A DNA stretch of 64,000 nucleotides, taken from positions 3,380 to 67,379 of the forward strand of contig JAKUCV010005605.1 of NCBI GenBank assembly GCA_028386065.3, given 5' to 3'. The first letter of the stretch is position 1; every line of letters begins with the position of its first letter. The stretch comes from Turnera subulata. Lineage: Eukaryota > Streptophyta > Magnoliopsida > Malpighiales > Passifloraceae. A model generated the notes under the pieces. It did not search any database, was not told where the DNA came from, and saw only the letters and a program-made list of their open reading frames with translations. The position numbers and the translations under genes were made by a program. Positions 19,968-30,239 of this stretch are shown here, piece after piece.

Positions 19968-21389
19968 ATGAGTGAGGACAACGATGCTAAGGTGGCTGAG
20001 GAATCCATGGACCTGTTGAAAGATCCAATGGTTAGGGACGAGCTACTGGCATTACAGAAGGGGAAGATGGTGTCCCCTGGGTGTGATGGGGGACAAGTGT
20101 CAAAGTTAGGCGGTGAGATCAAGGTGGTGGTCATCCAAGATAAAGACTCATCGACACAAGAATCCAAAGGAGATGAGGAAACGCTTAAGAGGGTGGAAGA
20201 GTTATTAAAGGCCATGAAGAGAAAAGAAGATGACTGGAATTTGGACCGCTTGTCCTTGTTCCCCGGTGCCCGGCTACCTGAAAAGTTCATGATACTAGAT
20301 ATTGAGAAGTTCAACGGAACGGGATGCCCTACAATCTACCTAAAGATCTATGTGAGGATGTTGTAGCCTATGAGAATTGGACCAGAGCTGATGGTTCAAC
20401 TGTTCCAAAGGACTTTGTCGTGAGCGGCATTGAAATGGTTCATGACCTTGGATGAGAGCAAGGTGAGCAAGTGGGATGACATATGCAAGGTGTTTATAGA
20501 CCAATACAGTTACAATACTGAAGTAGATGTAACCAAGAGGGATCTTGAGATAACCAAGCAAGAGGCCCAGGAGACCTTCTCTGCCTATATCTCGAGATGG
20601 CGCAGCAAAGCATAATTGATGGTAAATAGGCCCACTGAAGAGGATCAAGTGCAAATGGTGATTAGGAATCTCCAGCCAACTTACTATGATCGCATGGTTG
20701 GAAACTACTATGCAAACTTCAAGGCCCTTATCGGGGCCGGAATACAATTGGAAGACGCTATCAGCTCTGGCAAAATCAAAGCCTTGGTGGATGTTCTCGC
20801 GTCTAGAAGAAACTTTAATGTGTCCCATGGAAAAAGGTCTGCTGAGGTGAACCATGTTGCCGTCCAAGCGCCACTACAGATCGGAATGAAGCCCAGAAAC
20901 TTTACTCCCCTCCCCATGTCCTTGGGAAAGATGCTCAAGAAATGTATGGAGAAAAGGTTTGCTGCAACCTATGGACCCAAGGCCCGATTCGCCCTTTAGG
21001 GGAGACCCTAACAAATTCTGTGAATTCCATCAGATGGCTGGGCACATTACTGATAATTGCCCCCCACTCCGCCACGAAATCCAGGACATGGTAGAGAGGA
21101 ATAAAATAATCCTACCCAAGAGGCCGAACACCAAGCTGAATCCATTACCCCTGCACGAGGAGATTGACATGATAGTAGCGGAACCCGTGCTTGAATATAA
21201 ATGCTTAGTACTTGACCTCAGTGAGTATGTAGATTCGAATGAGAAAGTTGATGTCATCACCAGATCTGGAAGGATAGCAAGAAGAGCTCCTCTCCATTTA
21301 GATGAACCTGAAGAAGCAACGGATCCTGAAGAAGATGTGATAGTTAAACAACTGAAGAAGACTCAAGCAAACATTTCAATCTGGGTCTG
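19968..21389 (+). pseudogene. gag of the Tat/Ogre-like remnant
   Basis: A retrotransposon gag domain can be followed across stops at 20364 (TAG), about 20420 (TGA) and 20613 (TAA), all in one frame: LPEKFMILDIEKFNGTGCP, ALKWFMTLDESKVSKWDD, FIDQYSYNTEVDVTKRDLE, then NLQPTYYDRMVGNY. A frameshift near 20960 leads to the knuckle-like CEFHQMAGHITDNC. A further phase change follows before the protease. Confidence 0.75.
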
Positions 21390-21392
21390 CTG

Positions 21393-22133
21393 ATGGCTTC
21401 ACGTCCACATCGAGAGAAGGTCCTTCAAACCTTAAACAAAGCCCATGTCCCTATCGACACTGCACCAGAAACATTGGCCAACATGATAGCCTCTGTGAAA
21501 ACCGATAATCAAATATCCTTCTCTGATAAGGATTTGCGCTCGGACAGGAGGGTTCATGTTGAAGCATTGTACATTACCATCCAAGTCAAAGACAGCCAAG
21601 TACCATTGATTTTGATAGAAAACGGATCGGCTTTGAATGTATGCCCCTTGAAAACTGCAAGCTTGTTGGGGTTTGGGGCCACAGATTTCTTGCCCTCTTG
21701 AACAATGGTCAGGGCATATGACAATGCTCGAAGGGAAGTTTTAGGGATGATAAAGCTAGAGGTAACCATCGGGCTTGCTCCTTTTGTGAAAGAATTCCAA
21801 GTGCTAGACATCACATCCAGCTTTAACTTACTTCTTGGGAGACCCTGGTTGCATCAAGCCAGAGCTGTGGCGTCCACTTTACATAAAATGCTGCGGTTTC
21901 CTTACCAAGGAGGGGTAGTCACAATCAGAGGGGAAACTACCGAGAAGAATTTCAAGTTAGTATTCGGAATTGAAGGAGACGAGGAAGTATCCTTGTCGGG
22001 TTTTGTCTTTGAGTCCGTCGGCACTATAATGACAGACAAGTTGGTTTGTAAGCCACCTTATTATGACCCATTTGGTAATGTAGCGGTCATAGGGATCATA
22101 GAGAAGAGAGGTATTTCCCAATCATGGGGTTAG
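21393..22133 (+). pseudogene. Protease region of the Tat/Ogre-like remnant
   Basis: The frame contains the retropepsin-like core: VPLILIENGSALNVCPL near 21600-21650, then VLDITSSFNLLLGRPWLH near 21800-21860. The catalytic motif is ENGS where this family has DNGS, so the active-site Asp is lost. A TAG at 21699-21701 (after FLPS) splits the domain. Confidence 0.75.
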
Positions 22134-22492
22134 GGAAGAGACATCAAGGGATATTAGAAGTTCCTTAGGTTCATACCACTAAACCACCCTTTGGTCTGGG
22201 ATATATCCCAACCGAGACAGAGATTGAGAAATAGAAGGAAAAGGACCAAGCAAAGGCATTGGCTCGAAAGAAGAAGCAAGAATGGGACTTTGTCATGTCT
22301 CCCTATTTCAAGACATTGAATGGCTACTTTGTGAAGGAGGGAGAAGACTTTCCTTTCTGTGGATTCCCGAAACCATGGGTGTGCACTATCACGAAGATCG
22401 GGAAGCCAGGTTTTGATCTGTTCTTTGACTGTTATCCGGAGGAGGAAGAAGAGGTAGGGGAAAAGGAAGAGGCTAAGAATTAAGAGGATGAA
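22134..22492 (+). pseudogene. Protease-RT linker of the Tat/Ogre-like remnant
   Basis: Fragments such as PFGLGYIPTETEIE (near 22190) and FPFCGFPKPWVC (near 22350) resemble the linker before RT in this clade. It ends in an acidic run (EEEEEVGEKEE). RT never follows. Confidence 0.55.
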
Positions 22493-23142
22493 GACTTTGG
22501 TTGTGGGATCCTTTTTGAAGAAATGGAGATTGCTTAAAGACCTCCGCAGTAGTTCATGTTGAGTGCCTAGGTCGTGGTTCGAAGGAAAGGAGGGGGGGTC
22601 CATGAGGGCAATTTGTTTTGTTATTTTTTTTCAATAAATAAAAGGTACTATTTTTCCTTATATTGATGACTATCTTGGCAAGTATCTTTATGCATGCATA
22701 ACATATGTGGATACGGTGAGTCGAACAAACTCCTTAAAAATCTGTTGTGGTTAATTTGAGGACTAATACTAATAAGGGGAATGATAATGCAGACAAGGAT
22801 TTCAAAAACTCCAAAAAGTAAAAGAAGATCAAGGCTTAATCCGATAAAAATATCAAAATTCCAAGGAACCATGCAACCGAAGGTTCTGGAAAACATCCAA
22901 TAGGTGAAACCATCAGAGAAAACCTAGTGAAGGCCTTGTAATGCACGATCACCAGAAGAAGAGGAGTTTTTGAAGGACAACAAACACCAGATAAGAAAAG
23001 AACTACGTGAACCTGATTTCATGAGCCATTGAAAAGAAAAAAGAAAAAAAAAAGAAAAATGAGCCATGAATACGTAGGAAGCCCCGATTAGGGTCCGGTT
23101 CCACTTTTATTAGCAATAGTCCAAAGATTAGGGTCCGGTTCC
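22493..23142 (+). other. Noncoding tail of the Tat/Ogre-like remnant up to the junction
   Basis: Contains a long A/T tract (22615-22640), a poly-purine run (23037-23060) and two copies of GATTAGGGTCCGGTTCCACT (about 23086 and 23125). The second copy abuts the opposite-strand RT fragment, so the junction lies at about 23142-23146. The repeated 20-mer at the junction suggests a rearrangement point. Confidence 0.5.
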
Positions 23143-24042
23143 ACTCTTAAGCTTAGCATACAATTTTTCTGCCCTAAGTGCATCCAATACCAGCTTAAGG
23201 TGTTCGATATGCTCATCAACATTCTTGCTATAGATCAGTATATCATCAAAATACACAACCACAAACCTGCCAATAAACTTTCTCAAGACATGATTCATTA
23301 AGCGCATGAATGTACTAGGTGCATTAGTTAATCCAAAAGGCATAACTAACCACTCATACAAACCATATTTTGTCTTGAATGCAGTTTTCCATTCATCTCC
23401 TATTTTCATGCGAATTTGATGATAACCACTCACGAGATCAATCTTGGTAAATATGCATGCACCATGTAACTCATCAAGCATGTCTTCTAATCTAGGAATA
23501 GGATGGCGATACTTTACCATAATTTTGTTGACAACGCGATAGTCAACACACATACGCCAAGTTCCATCCTTTTTGGGCACTAGAATGACAGGAACAACAC
23601 ATGGGCTAAGGCTTTCTCAAATCAGCCCCTTGGAGAGTAAGTCCTCAACTTGCTTTTGTAATTCTTTGGTTTCCTCCGGATTGGCCCTATAGGCTGGCCG
23701 ATTAGGAATTTGCGCCCCTGGCATAAAATCAATCTGATGCTCAATGCCCCTTAGCGGTGGTAATTCTTTAGGCAATTCCTCTGGAAATACATCACTTTAA
23801 TCCTGCAAAACAGAAACAACACAACTACGCAATTCGGAGTTAAGGTCAGCTTCATTAAAATAAGCACCCTTGTACAAGAGTACCAGTATGTCTCTCTTTT
23901 CTTCACAAGCTACCCTCACATCTCTTATTTTGGCATAGAAATTCTGTCTCTTTTTGCACTCTCTCTCGTTCGAGCCTTTTACCATAATTTTTTTTTTAGG
24001 CTTCTTTTCTCTCTTTTCTTCTCTCAATTCCGTTCTTAACAC
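23143..24042 (-). pseudogene. Reverse transcriptase of the chromovirus-like element, truncated
   Basis: On the minus strand: a charged protease-RT linker (23797-24042) ending at a TAA, then ELPPLRGIEHQIDFMPGAQ (near 23760-23700), a stop near 23618, then the open RT core 23580-23146: [46 protein letters not shown] and the catalytic [12 protein letters not shown] (near 23260-23230). It ends abruptly after EKLYAKLK. Confidence 0.85.
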
Positions 24043-24163
24043 ACTTTTCTTTTAATTTTGGCTCTCCTTTTGTAAGGCTCTCAGCCTTCTTCTCTTTCTC
24101 ATAATTTTGAGACCATTCAGTGTTTTTTTGCTGTATTGCCTCCACACTTCTCTTTAGTTGCAT

Positions 24164-24931
24164 TTAGTCTTCATAGACTTCTTTTGGAGACAATGGAGCA
24201 AGTATAACTTTCTGACTCCCCATAGAAAATGAGTACCTATTCTTGAATCCATCATGAACCACTTTCCTATCATATTGCCAAGGTCTACCAAGCAATAGAT
24301 GGCTTGCGTGCATAGGCACAACATCACAAAGTACTTGATCATGATACTTCCCAATGGAAAAAGAAACAAGGACTTGTTTATTTACCTTGAACTCTCCCAT
24401 GTCATTCAACCATTGTAGCCGATATGGTTTAGGATGATTCAAACAATTGAATCCTAGCTTCTCCACCATCAATGTACTAGCCATGTTGGTGCAGCTTCCC
24501 CCATCTATGATCAAGCTACAATTCTTCTCATTCATTAGGCATCTTGAATGAAAGATGTTCTCTCTTTGCTCAACTTCCTCTTTCTTCAATTGAGCACTCA
24601 GCACACGCCTTGTGACAAGTAAATCACCTCTAGGGGTTTCTTCAATTTCCTCATCTAAAATACCCTCCAAATTGGGTATATCAGCATATGGGTCTTCTTC
24701 ATCCTCAGAATAGATCTCTGCTCCTTCTTTTATGAACATTGCCTTCCTGTTTGGACACTGAGAAGCAGTGTGTCCAACTCCAAGACATTTAAAGCATTTG
24801 ATGGTTCTATGATTTTCTGATGAAGAACTAGCCGAATTAGAAACCTTAGGTGCAGATTTCAGCTCCAACTTGATTTTCTCCTCTTTTGGCTTGTCTTGGG
24901 TCTTCTCATCTCTCTTTGTCCACCTAGAATT
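24164..24931 (-). pseudogene. Zinc knuckle and protease of the chromovirus-like element
   Basis: In the gag frame, separated from it by a single TAG (about 24932). CCHC knuckle CFKCLGVGHTASQC near 24795-24755; acidic spacer; then a retropepsin-like domain with SLIIDGGSCTNMAS (catalytic Asp retained, near 24515) and LLLGRPWQYDRKV (near 24285). It ends at TAA 24164; the next domain is in another phase. Confidence 0.82.
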
Positions 24932-25864
24932 CTAGTTAGTCGAAACTGACAACTTGCTGGAATTCTTGTACTTGAGTTGCCTTTCCACCTTCATAGCCAT
25001 GTTCACCATGTCTTCTAACTCCACATAATGGTGCAATTCGATAATGTTCGCAATCTCTCTATTCAGACCAGCAAGAAATCGTGCCATGGTGGCCTTACGA
25101 TCTTCCTCCACATTTGCTCTAATCATGGAAATTTCCATCTCCTTGTGGTAGTCTTCCACACTCTTTGTGCCTTGCCTCAAAGTCTGGAGCTTTTGATGGA
25201 GTTCTCTATAATAGTAACTAGGCACAATTCTTTTCTTCATGATTCTCTTCATTTCAGTCCATGTGTCAATAGGAACATCACCATTCCTTCTTCTGCTCAA
25301 AACAACTTGATCCCACCAAACTAATGCATAATCACAAAATTCAACAGTAGCTAATCTTACTTTCTTTTCTTCGGAATAATTGTGGCAATCAAAAATCATC
25401 TCCACTCTTCTTTCCGACTCCAAATAAACTTCTGGATCATTCTTGCCTTGAAAAGATGGAATCTTCGTTTTGATGCTCCCTACATCCCTATCAACACAAA
25501 CGACTCGTTCTTCTCTTCTTTCAAAGATTGGATTTCTGTAGGCTCTTCTTCTACCTCTATCAAGGTGTATACCTCTTTCCCCAAACCTGTCTCTTTGGAA
25601 TGCTTCTTCTTCTTCTCCATCGACCTCTTCTTCTCCTTCTTCGTGGTGCTCAAGAGTAGGATTTTGTGTATTTCGTCTTTGGTTCCCACTATTAGTTGTG
25701 GACTCTCTTTGCAAATCTTGGATGGCTCGTTCATTTTGTTCGAATCTGTCACTGACTTCCCTAAACACGGTTTCCATCCTCGTAAACGCTTGTTGCATTG
25801 CCTTCATAGCAAAGGCTATGTCAATCTCCTTATCACTTTCTTTACTATTGCTTGATCCCGCCAA
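24932..25864 (-). CDS. gag of the chromovirus-like element, 310 aa, open
   Basis: Starts MAGSSNSKESDKE. A coiled-coil stretch (about 20-55) and an acidic/Arg-rich spacer (70-125) precede the gag domain: IPSFQGKNDPEVYLESERRV, FCDYALVWWDQVV, WTEMKRIMKKRIVPSYYYRE, KSVEDYHKEMEISMIRANV, FLAGLNREIANIIELHHYVELE. Length and order are normal, and only the TAG after VSTN cuts it from the zinc knuckle. Confidence 0.85.
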   Translation of the reverse strand: MAGSSNSKESDKEIDIAFAMKAMQQAFTRMETVFREVSDRFEQNERAIQDLQRESTTNSGNQRRNTQNPTLEHHEEGEEEVDGEEEEAFQRDRFGERGIHLDRGRRRAYRNPIFERREERVVCVDRDVGSIKTKIPSFQGKNDPEVYLESERRVEMIFDCHNYSEEKKVRLATVEFCDYALVWWDQVVLSRRRNGDVPIDTWTEMKRIMKKRIVPSYYYRELHQKLQTLRQGTKSVEDYHKEMEISMIRANVEEDRKATMARFLAGLNREIANIIELHHYVELEDMVNMAMKVERQLKYKNSSKLSVSTN

Positions 25865-26738
25865 ATTTAATTGACCTGCAAAAAATTGTTAGTAGAAAGC
25901 ACCTCACACACTGCCTCACGTGTTTACACTCGTAACAGAATGTGTCCACTCGTGTTTCACTCAAATGCGACTTTTCTTCTCAAATTTAGTGCACACACTC
26001 AGCCTTTCACCACTCGAGATTCTATCACAGTTTTACTTTTCCGGATCAATCACAACCAACCAAGTAAATAGAAACCTGCAACGAAAATTTCATTAGAAAA
26101 CAACGAAATCCTAAAGAATGAAAGAAAACGCAAGACTAGAAGCAATTAGACATAATTAATGAAAAGAAGCACACATGTGATGAGGAAAATGTAGGTAATG
26201 ATTTCTGGTATAATTGAGCAATTCTGAAACAATATCACTCAATAAGAAGTGAGCGGACAGCAACAAATGAAAAATTCTCAGAATGAAAGGAAAGATACGA
26301 ATAAGTAGGAATCAAACTCAACCAACCCAAATTCCAACAATACATTTGTATCTGTCCAAAACCACAATTTAGTAACTCCAGATGAAACATCAATCAATTC
26401 TGCCAGAATTCCTTTTAAAGAAGAATAAGAGAATTGAACCCAAAGTGAATGATTTTCTTGCAGCAGCAACAAGCCAATTGAAATTGCAAGCAAATCAACT
26501 ACAAAACTATCAAGGATAACTCAATAGCTGGAATTCAGTCTACTTTTTTTTTTTAACTTTTACTGTTTTGACGTGAATAGTAAAAAAGGTGTGAACAGTA
26601 AAAACGCCAATAGTACGAGAACAGTGATGAACAGTACGTGAAATGAACAGTGCCGAATAGTAATGAGCAGTACCCGACAACAAAAACTTGGAATTCAAAG
26701 AGCAGAAAAATAAAGATACGTAGTTGAATTGACACCTA
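25865..26738 (-). other. Leader of the chromovirus-like element with GAACAGT repeats
   Basis: Noncoding. 26560-26680 holds at least six degenerate copies of GAACAGTA or GAATAGTA on the plus strand. A second cluster lies at 27250-27345 in the LTR. Confidence 0.6.
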
Positions 26739-26751
26739 GGCTCCGCTACAA
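26739..26751 (-). other. PBS of the chromovirus-like element
   Basis: The minus strand reads TTGTAGCGGAGCC, which matches the TGGTAGCGGAGC type with one change (G to T). The LTR ends a few bases away with ...TATCA (plus strand TGATA at 26756). Confidence 0.65.
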
Positions 26752-26755
26752 AAAA

Positions 26756-27780
26756 TGATACGACAACAATCCTAGAACTTAGCTAGAATCACCTCCGAAT
26801 CAATGTTTGTCCCAGACCCCAAAATCAATCAATCGGGATAGAACTCTTCACCCCCAAAACAGCAAGGAATTGGTAACAAAGAGTATGAAAGAATTGAAAT
26901 AACGCCACAAGTAAAAACTTACTCGATAAGTTGATTCAATCCTTGAAGTAAAAACTAGAAGAACCACTCTCTTCCAAAGACAAGCATTAAGCTTTCTTAT
27001 AAACACTCAAATCATCATGTATATTCTGATTTCAAACTTGGTACATGGTTGGCGTTTATAGAAGCCAAAAAGCAAAGGATTGAATTTTAGATTCAAGCAC
27101 TAAACAAGCACTAAACAAACACTAATCATCTTTTGTTTTCTTTAATGCACACTAAGCACACTAACACCAACCACACCAACAAACCAAATGATGAAAGAGC
27201 ACTCAATATGGATAGTGGGTATCTCTAGCTTCTTAGTGAATTTTCCAACCTGAAAATGAACAGTAAACACCGAAAGTGAACAGTAATTTTCCGGCGTGAA
27301 CAATAATTTCCGGGATGAACAATAACTGAACAGTAAAATGGCTACTTTTGACTTGAATCTTCTAGAATGCTCACACACTTGGAGATCTCTTTAGATTCCT
27401 ATCCAAACTTAATCTTTGTGTCCTCTTGAAGTTCTTGTGAAATTACTGCTTGTACGAAAACTTGAAGTTGGGCTTTGAACTTGTTTGCGCGTGACCTAGT
27501 AATTGGCCCCAATGGCTTGCTCAAGTCATCTCTTGTATTTCCATGTTGAATTGCATCATAACTAGAAGCCAAAAACCCAATCAGTCTATTTCCTTTTCAC
27601 CACGAACAACAAATTAGCTTGCGCATAGTTTGGCGCAATATGGCCTTAGTTCTGGATATTCTTTATAAGATCATACAATCCCTCCATTTGTAAGTCATAA
27701 ATTGCAGCATGGTATTTCATCATGCCAATAAATGAAAGTCTGTTAGATTCTTAAAAAAAAAATACTAGATCTTAGGTCAT
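26756..27780 (-). repeat. 5' LTR of the chromovirus-like element (outer end uncertain)
   Basis: The inner end is set by the PBS. It contains the second GAACAGT cluster (27250-27345). No second LTR exists to fix the outer boundary. Confidence 0.45.
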
Positions 27781-28018
27781 TTCGTTTGCAGATTTTAACA
27801 TATTATACTATCAATATCAATTATTTCATTAAAAATTATAGGACAAGTGAAAAACATACGCCCCCCGCGACAAAAAAATAGTAAAATTAAGTTAAAAATT
27901 ATGTCAAGACTCAAGAGTAGTAAAAAAAAAAAAAAAGGTTGTGCAAGTGTCGTATGGGGCACTTATAGTAGTACTGTAGTATTTGTTGACTCCGAAATGA
28001 TCACCGGCCTTAACCCCT
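27781..28018. other. Unassigned AT-rich sequence
   Basis: A-runs and no recognisable feature; it precedes the MITE. Confidence 0.4.
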
Positions 28019-28201
28019 TGTTTAGTATCAAATCTAAATGGGAAATGAATTCAATTCCTAAGGATCTTTATGTCCATCTATACATATTTATAGTTTTATC
28101 GTAATATTTTACTTTAATCTTATAACTATTAATATGTATACATGGACAGAAATATCCTTAAGAATTGAATTCATTTCCCATTTGGATTTGATACCAAACG
28201 T
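28019..28201. mobile_element. MITE-like element with about 68-bp terminal inverted repeats
   Basis: The left arm (28019-28085) and right arm (28134-28201) are inverted copies with about eight mismatches; both contain AAATGGGAAATGAATTCAAT. The spacer is about 48 bp of AT-rich sequence. No open frame. A clear target duplication was not found, so the superfamily is open. Confidence 0.75.
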
Positions 28202-28202
28202 G

Positions 28203-30239
28203 TAGCCCCTTTTTTGCCTAATTATTGATTTGGCACTATTGATGCCAAATTCTTCTTTGACGTGGATTTGCAGAATAAGAACACAAATAACCACACTAAT
28301 GCACAGTTAAGTGAGAAGGATTAGAGAGAATGACACAGTGATTTAGAGTGGTTCGCCACTAAGGACTACATCCGCTGCTCAAGAAGTCCACCTTGAGATT
28401 TCTAACCTTCACTATACCTTGGCTTTTACGGGTTCAACCACAACCTTTTACGAACTTTTTCATAGGCTAAGCTCAAACCTATCACTCACCACAAACCTCC
28501 CCGATTTGTTGAATCCCACCTTAGCAAACTAATCCCAATTTCCCACTAAGGTGTGTTTGATCTCATAGCAAGGAATCTTCAATGACAAAGTCAAGAAGAT
28601 GTACAATTAAACTCAATACTCTAGTCATTAAGATATCACTCAATTTAGGCTCTTTTGGAGAACTGCAAGTATAACTCATGTAGTATGATGCCAAGACTTC
28701 GTAATAGTAGCTCTAACTTGAGTTCTTCGGTCTTCCTTCAATTTATAGAGGCTGGGGGAAGTGAGAGCCTCGTCTTCCAACAGCCAGCTGTCACTTTTTG
28801 CTACCTCGGGATTTGGCTTCGTTGGCGCCAAAACGTTCATCGCTTCAATTCCGAGAAAGTGGTCTGCACATGCTGAGCCGACACCTAGGTTCGATTCTCC
28901 TAGGTTGGACTGAATCGAAATGATCCGTTGAGAGAGCTTTCTAGTCCTTTAAATGAATAACTGTAGAGTAGAAAGAAGCAAGCCTGTAGGTTTTACGCAT
29001 ATGGGAGCACCTCCAACATGTGGCTCCAAAACACAAGAAAGCCAGCACAAGCTTAGCAGACTCTTAGGTTTGATGATCCTTGGTTAGTCAGACTCAAATT
29101 TAACCGTTGTGAGACCTACCCAGATCTTTAGTATAATATTTCATGAGTTAAACTAGGCTAGGTAACAAATTTATAGAGTATGGGAGTGCCTTCAACAAGT
29201 TGCCCCAAAGTTTAAAAAAATCAGCACAAGTTGGACAGATACCTAGGTTTGGGCTAAATCGAGATGGATATTTCTTACTCCTGCCGAGATCAACAAACAA
29301 ATATTTTCTAAGTTAAATCACGGTAGATTTCCGGTTTATAGAGTCTAGGAGCTTCTCCAACATTTGCCTCAAATTTGTAAGAAATCCAATCTCGTCCATG
29401 GGCATAAAAGAGGCTAAAACCAATAAAATAATACCACTAGCACACATACCAATCCCACTAACCTCAAGCCATAAAAAATTTTATTTCATTATTTAATTCA
29501 AGAGTTTGGGTTATGGATTAAAATATTTATAAACCTAGTTTTTCATTAATCAAAATCAATTAAGCACAGATATAGGTAATTAGATTAAAACACTAATTAG
29601 CATTTAATCGGCTAATTAATTAATCACTAATACTCATGTTCATTACCTTAACCCAACAAAACGGACCGCAAGTGAAAATGAAAAACTGATATTAGAGGCT
29701 TGGAAACGGAGAGGCCAAACCCCCCAAAATCATGAATTGCGTCTTCCACAACTTCACTCATGTTCTATATTTCTACAAACTAGTACACAACCCGTGAGAT
29801 ACACGGGTATGGAAATTAGGTTTGGTTAGATCATAATTGTGTGGACCCTATCTCAACTTATTTTAATCCCTTCCGTCGACCTTAATTAACTAAAAAAAAA
29901 ATTCATAGAAATTTGAGCAGCATTTCCCTATATATATGGACTATACCAAGATAATCTATTACACAACCTGCAATGACATACAGCTCTCAAATGCATAATA
30001 AATTAAAGTGAAGATAGAGAAATAAAATGAAACAAAATAAAATTCTGGGGCGTGACAATAATTATATTTTTTTACTAATTAATACTATTTATATAATATT
30101 ATTTATTTTTAAAAAATAAATTGGAAATTAAAATATTTTATATCATTCTTTCATCGTCATCCAACATATTAACATTTATTTTTTATGTAAAAATAAAAAA
30201 TAATTTTTAATTAATTACATAATCTAATACATCAAAAAT
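28203..30239. repeat. Tandem array unit 1 (2037 bp)
   Basis: Starts TAGCCCCTTTTTTGCC directly after the MITE. The unit is noncoding. It holds three diverged sub-repeats of about 180 bp (near 28883, 29061, 29240), each opening with a CCTAGGTT-like box. It also holds an imperfect palindrome CCCGTGAGATACACGGG near 29790 and an LTR-like start on the minus strand (TGTCACGCCCC, ending at 30057). Unit 1 lacks 16 bp between two CCTAGGTTT boxes in its third sub-repeat. Confidence 0.9.

Larger units (their letters stand above)
17853..23142 (+). mobile_element. Tat/Ogre-like Ty3/gypsy remnant
   Basis: 5' LTR (17853-19458), a tRNA-Arg type PBS (19461), gag and a protease region in order on the plus strand. 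RT, RNase H and integrase are missing. The piece after 22500 is noncoding tail sequence that runs into the opposite-strand RT of another gypsy element at about 23142. The long LTR and the PBS TGGCGACT...TTGGGGA are typical of the Tat/Ogre clade. No matching 3' LTR was found. Confidence 0.75.
23143..27780 (-). mobile_element. Chromovirus-like Ty3/gypsy element, minus strand, 3' truncated
   Basis: On the minus strand: LTR (26756 to about 27780), PBS (26739-26751), leader, gag, protease and RT up to the block after YFDDIL. RNase H, integrase, chromodomain and 3' LTR are missing at the junction with the Tat/Ogre-like remnant. The outer LTR end could not be fixed, so 27780 is approximate. Confidence 0.7.

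Noticed and set aside
28655..28876. 73-codon plus-strand frame present in all four array units (also 30706, 32749, 34804)
   Set aside because: Lacks an ATG start at its left end, has no recognisable domain, and conservation is explained by the high identity of the tandem units.
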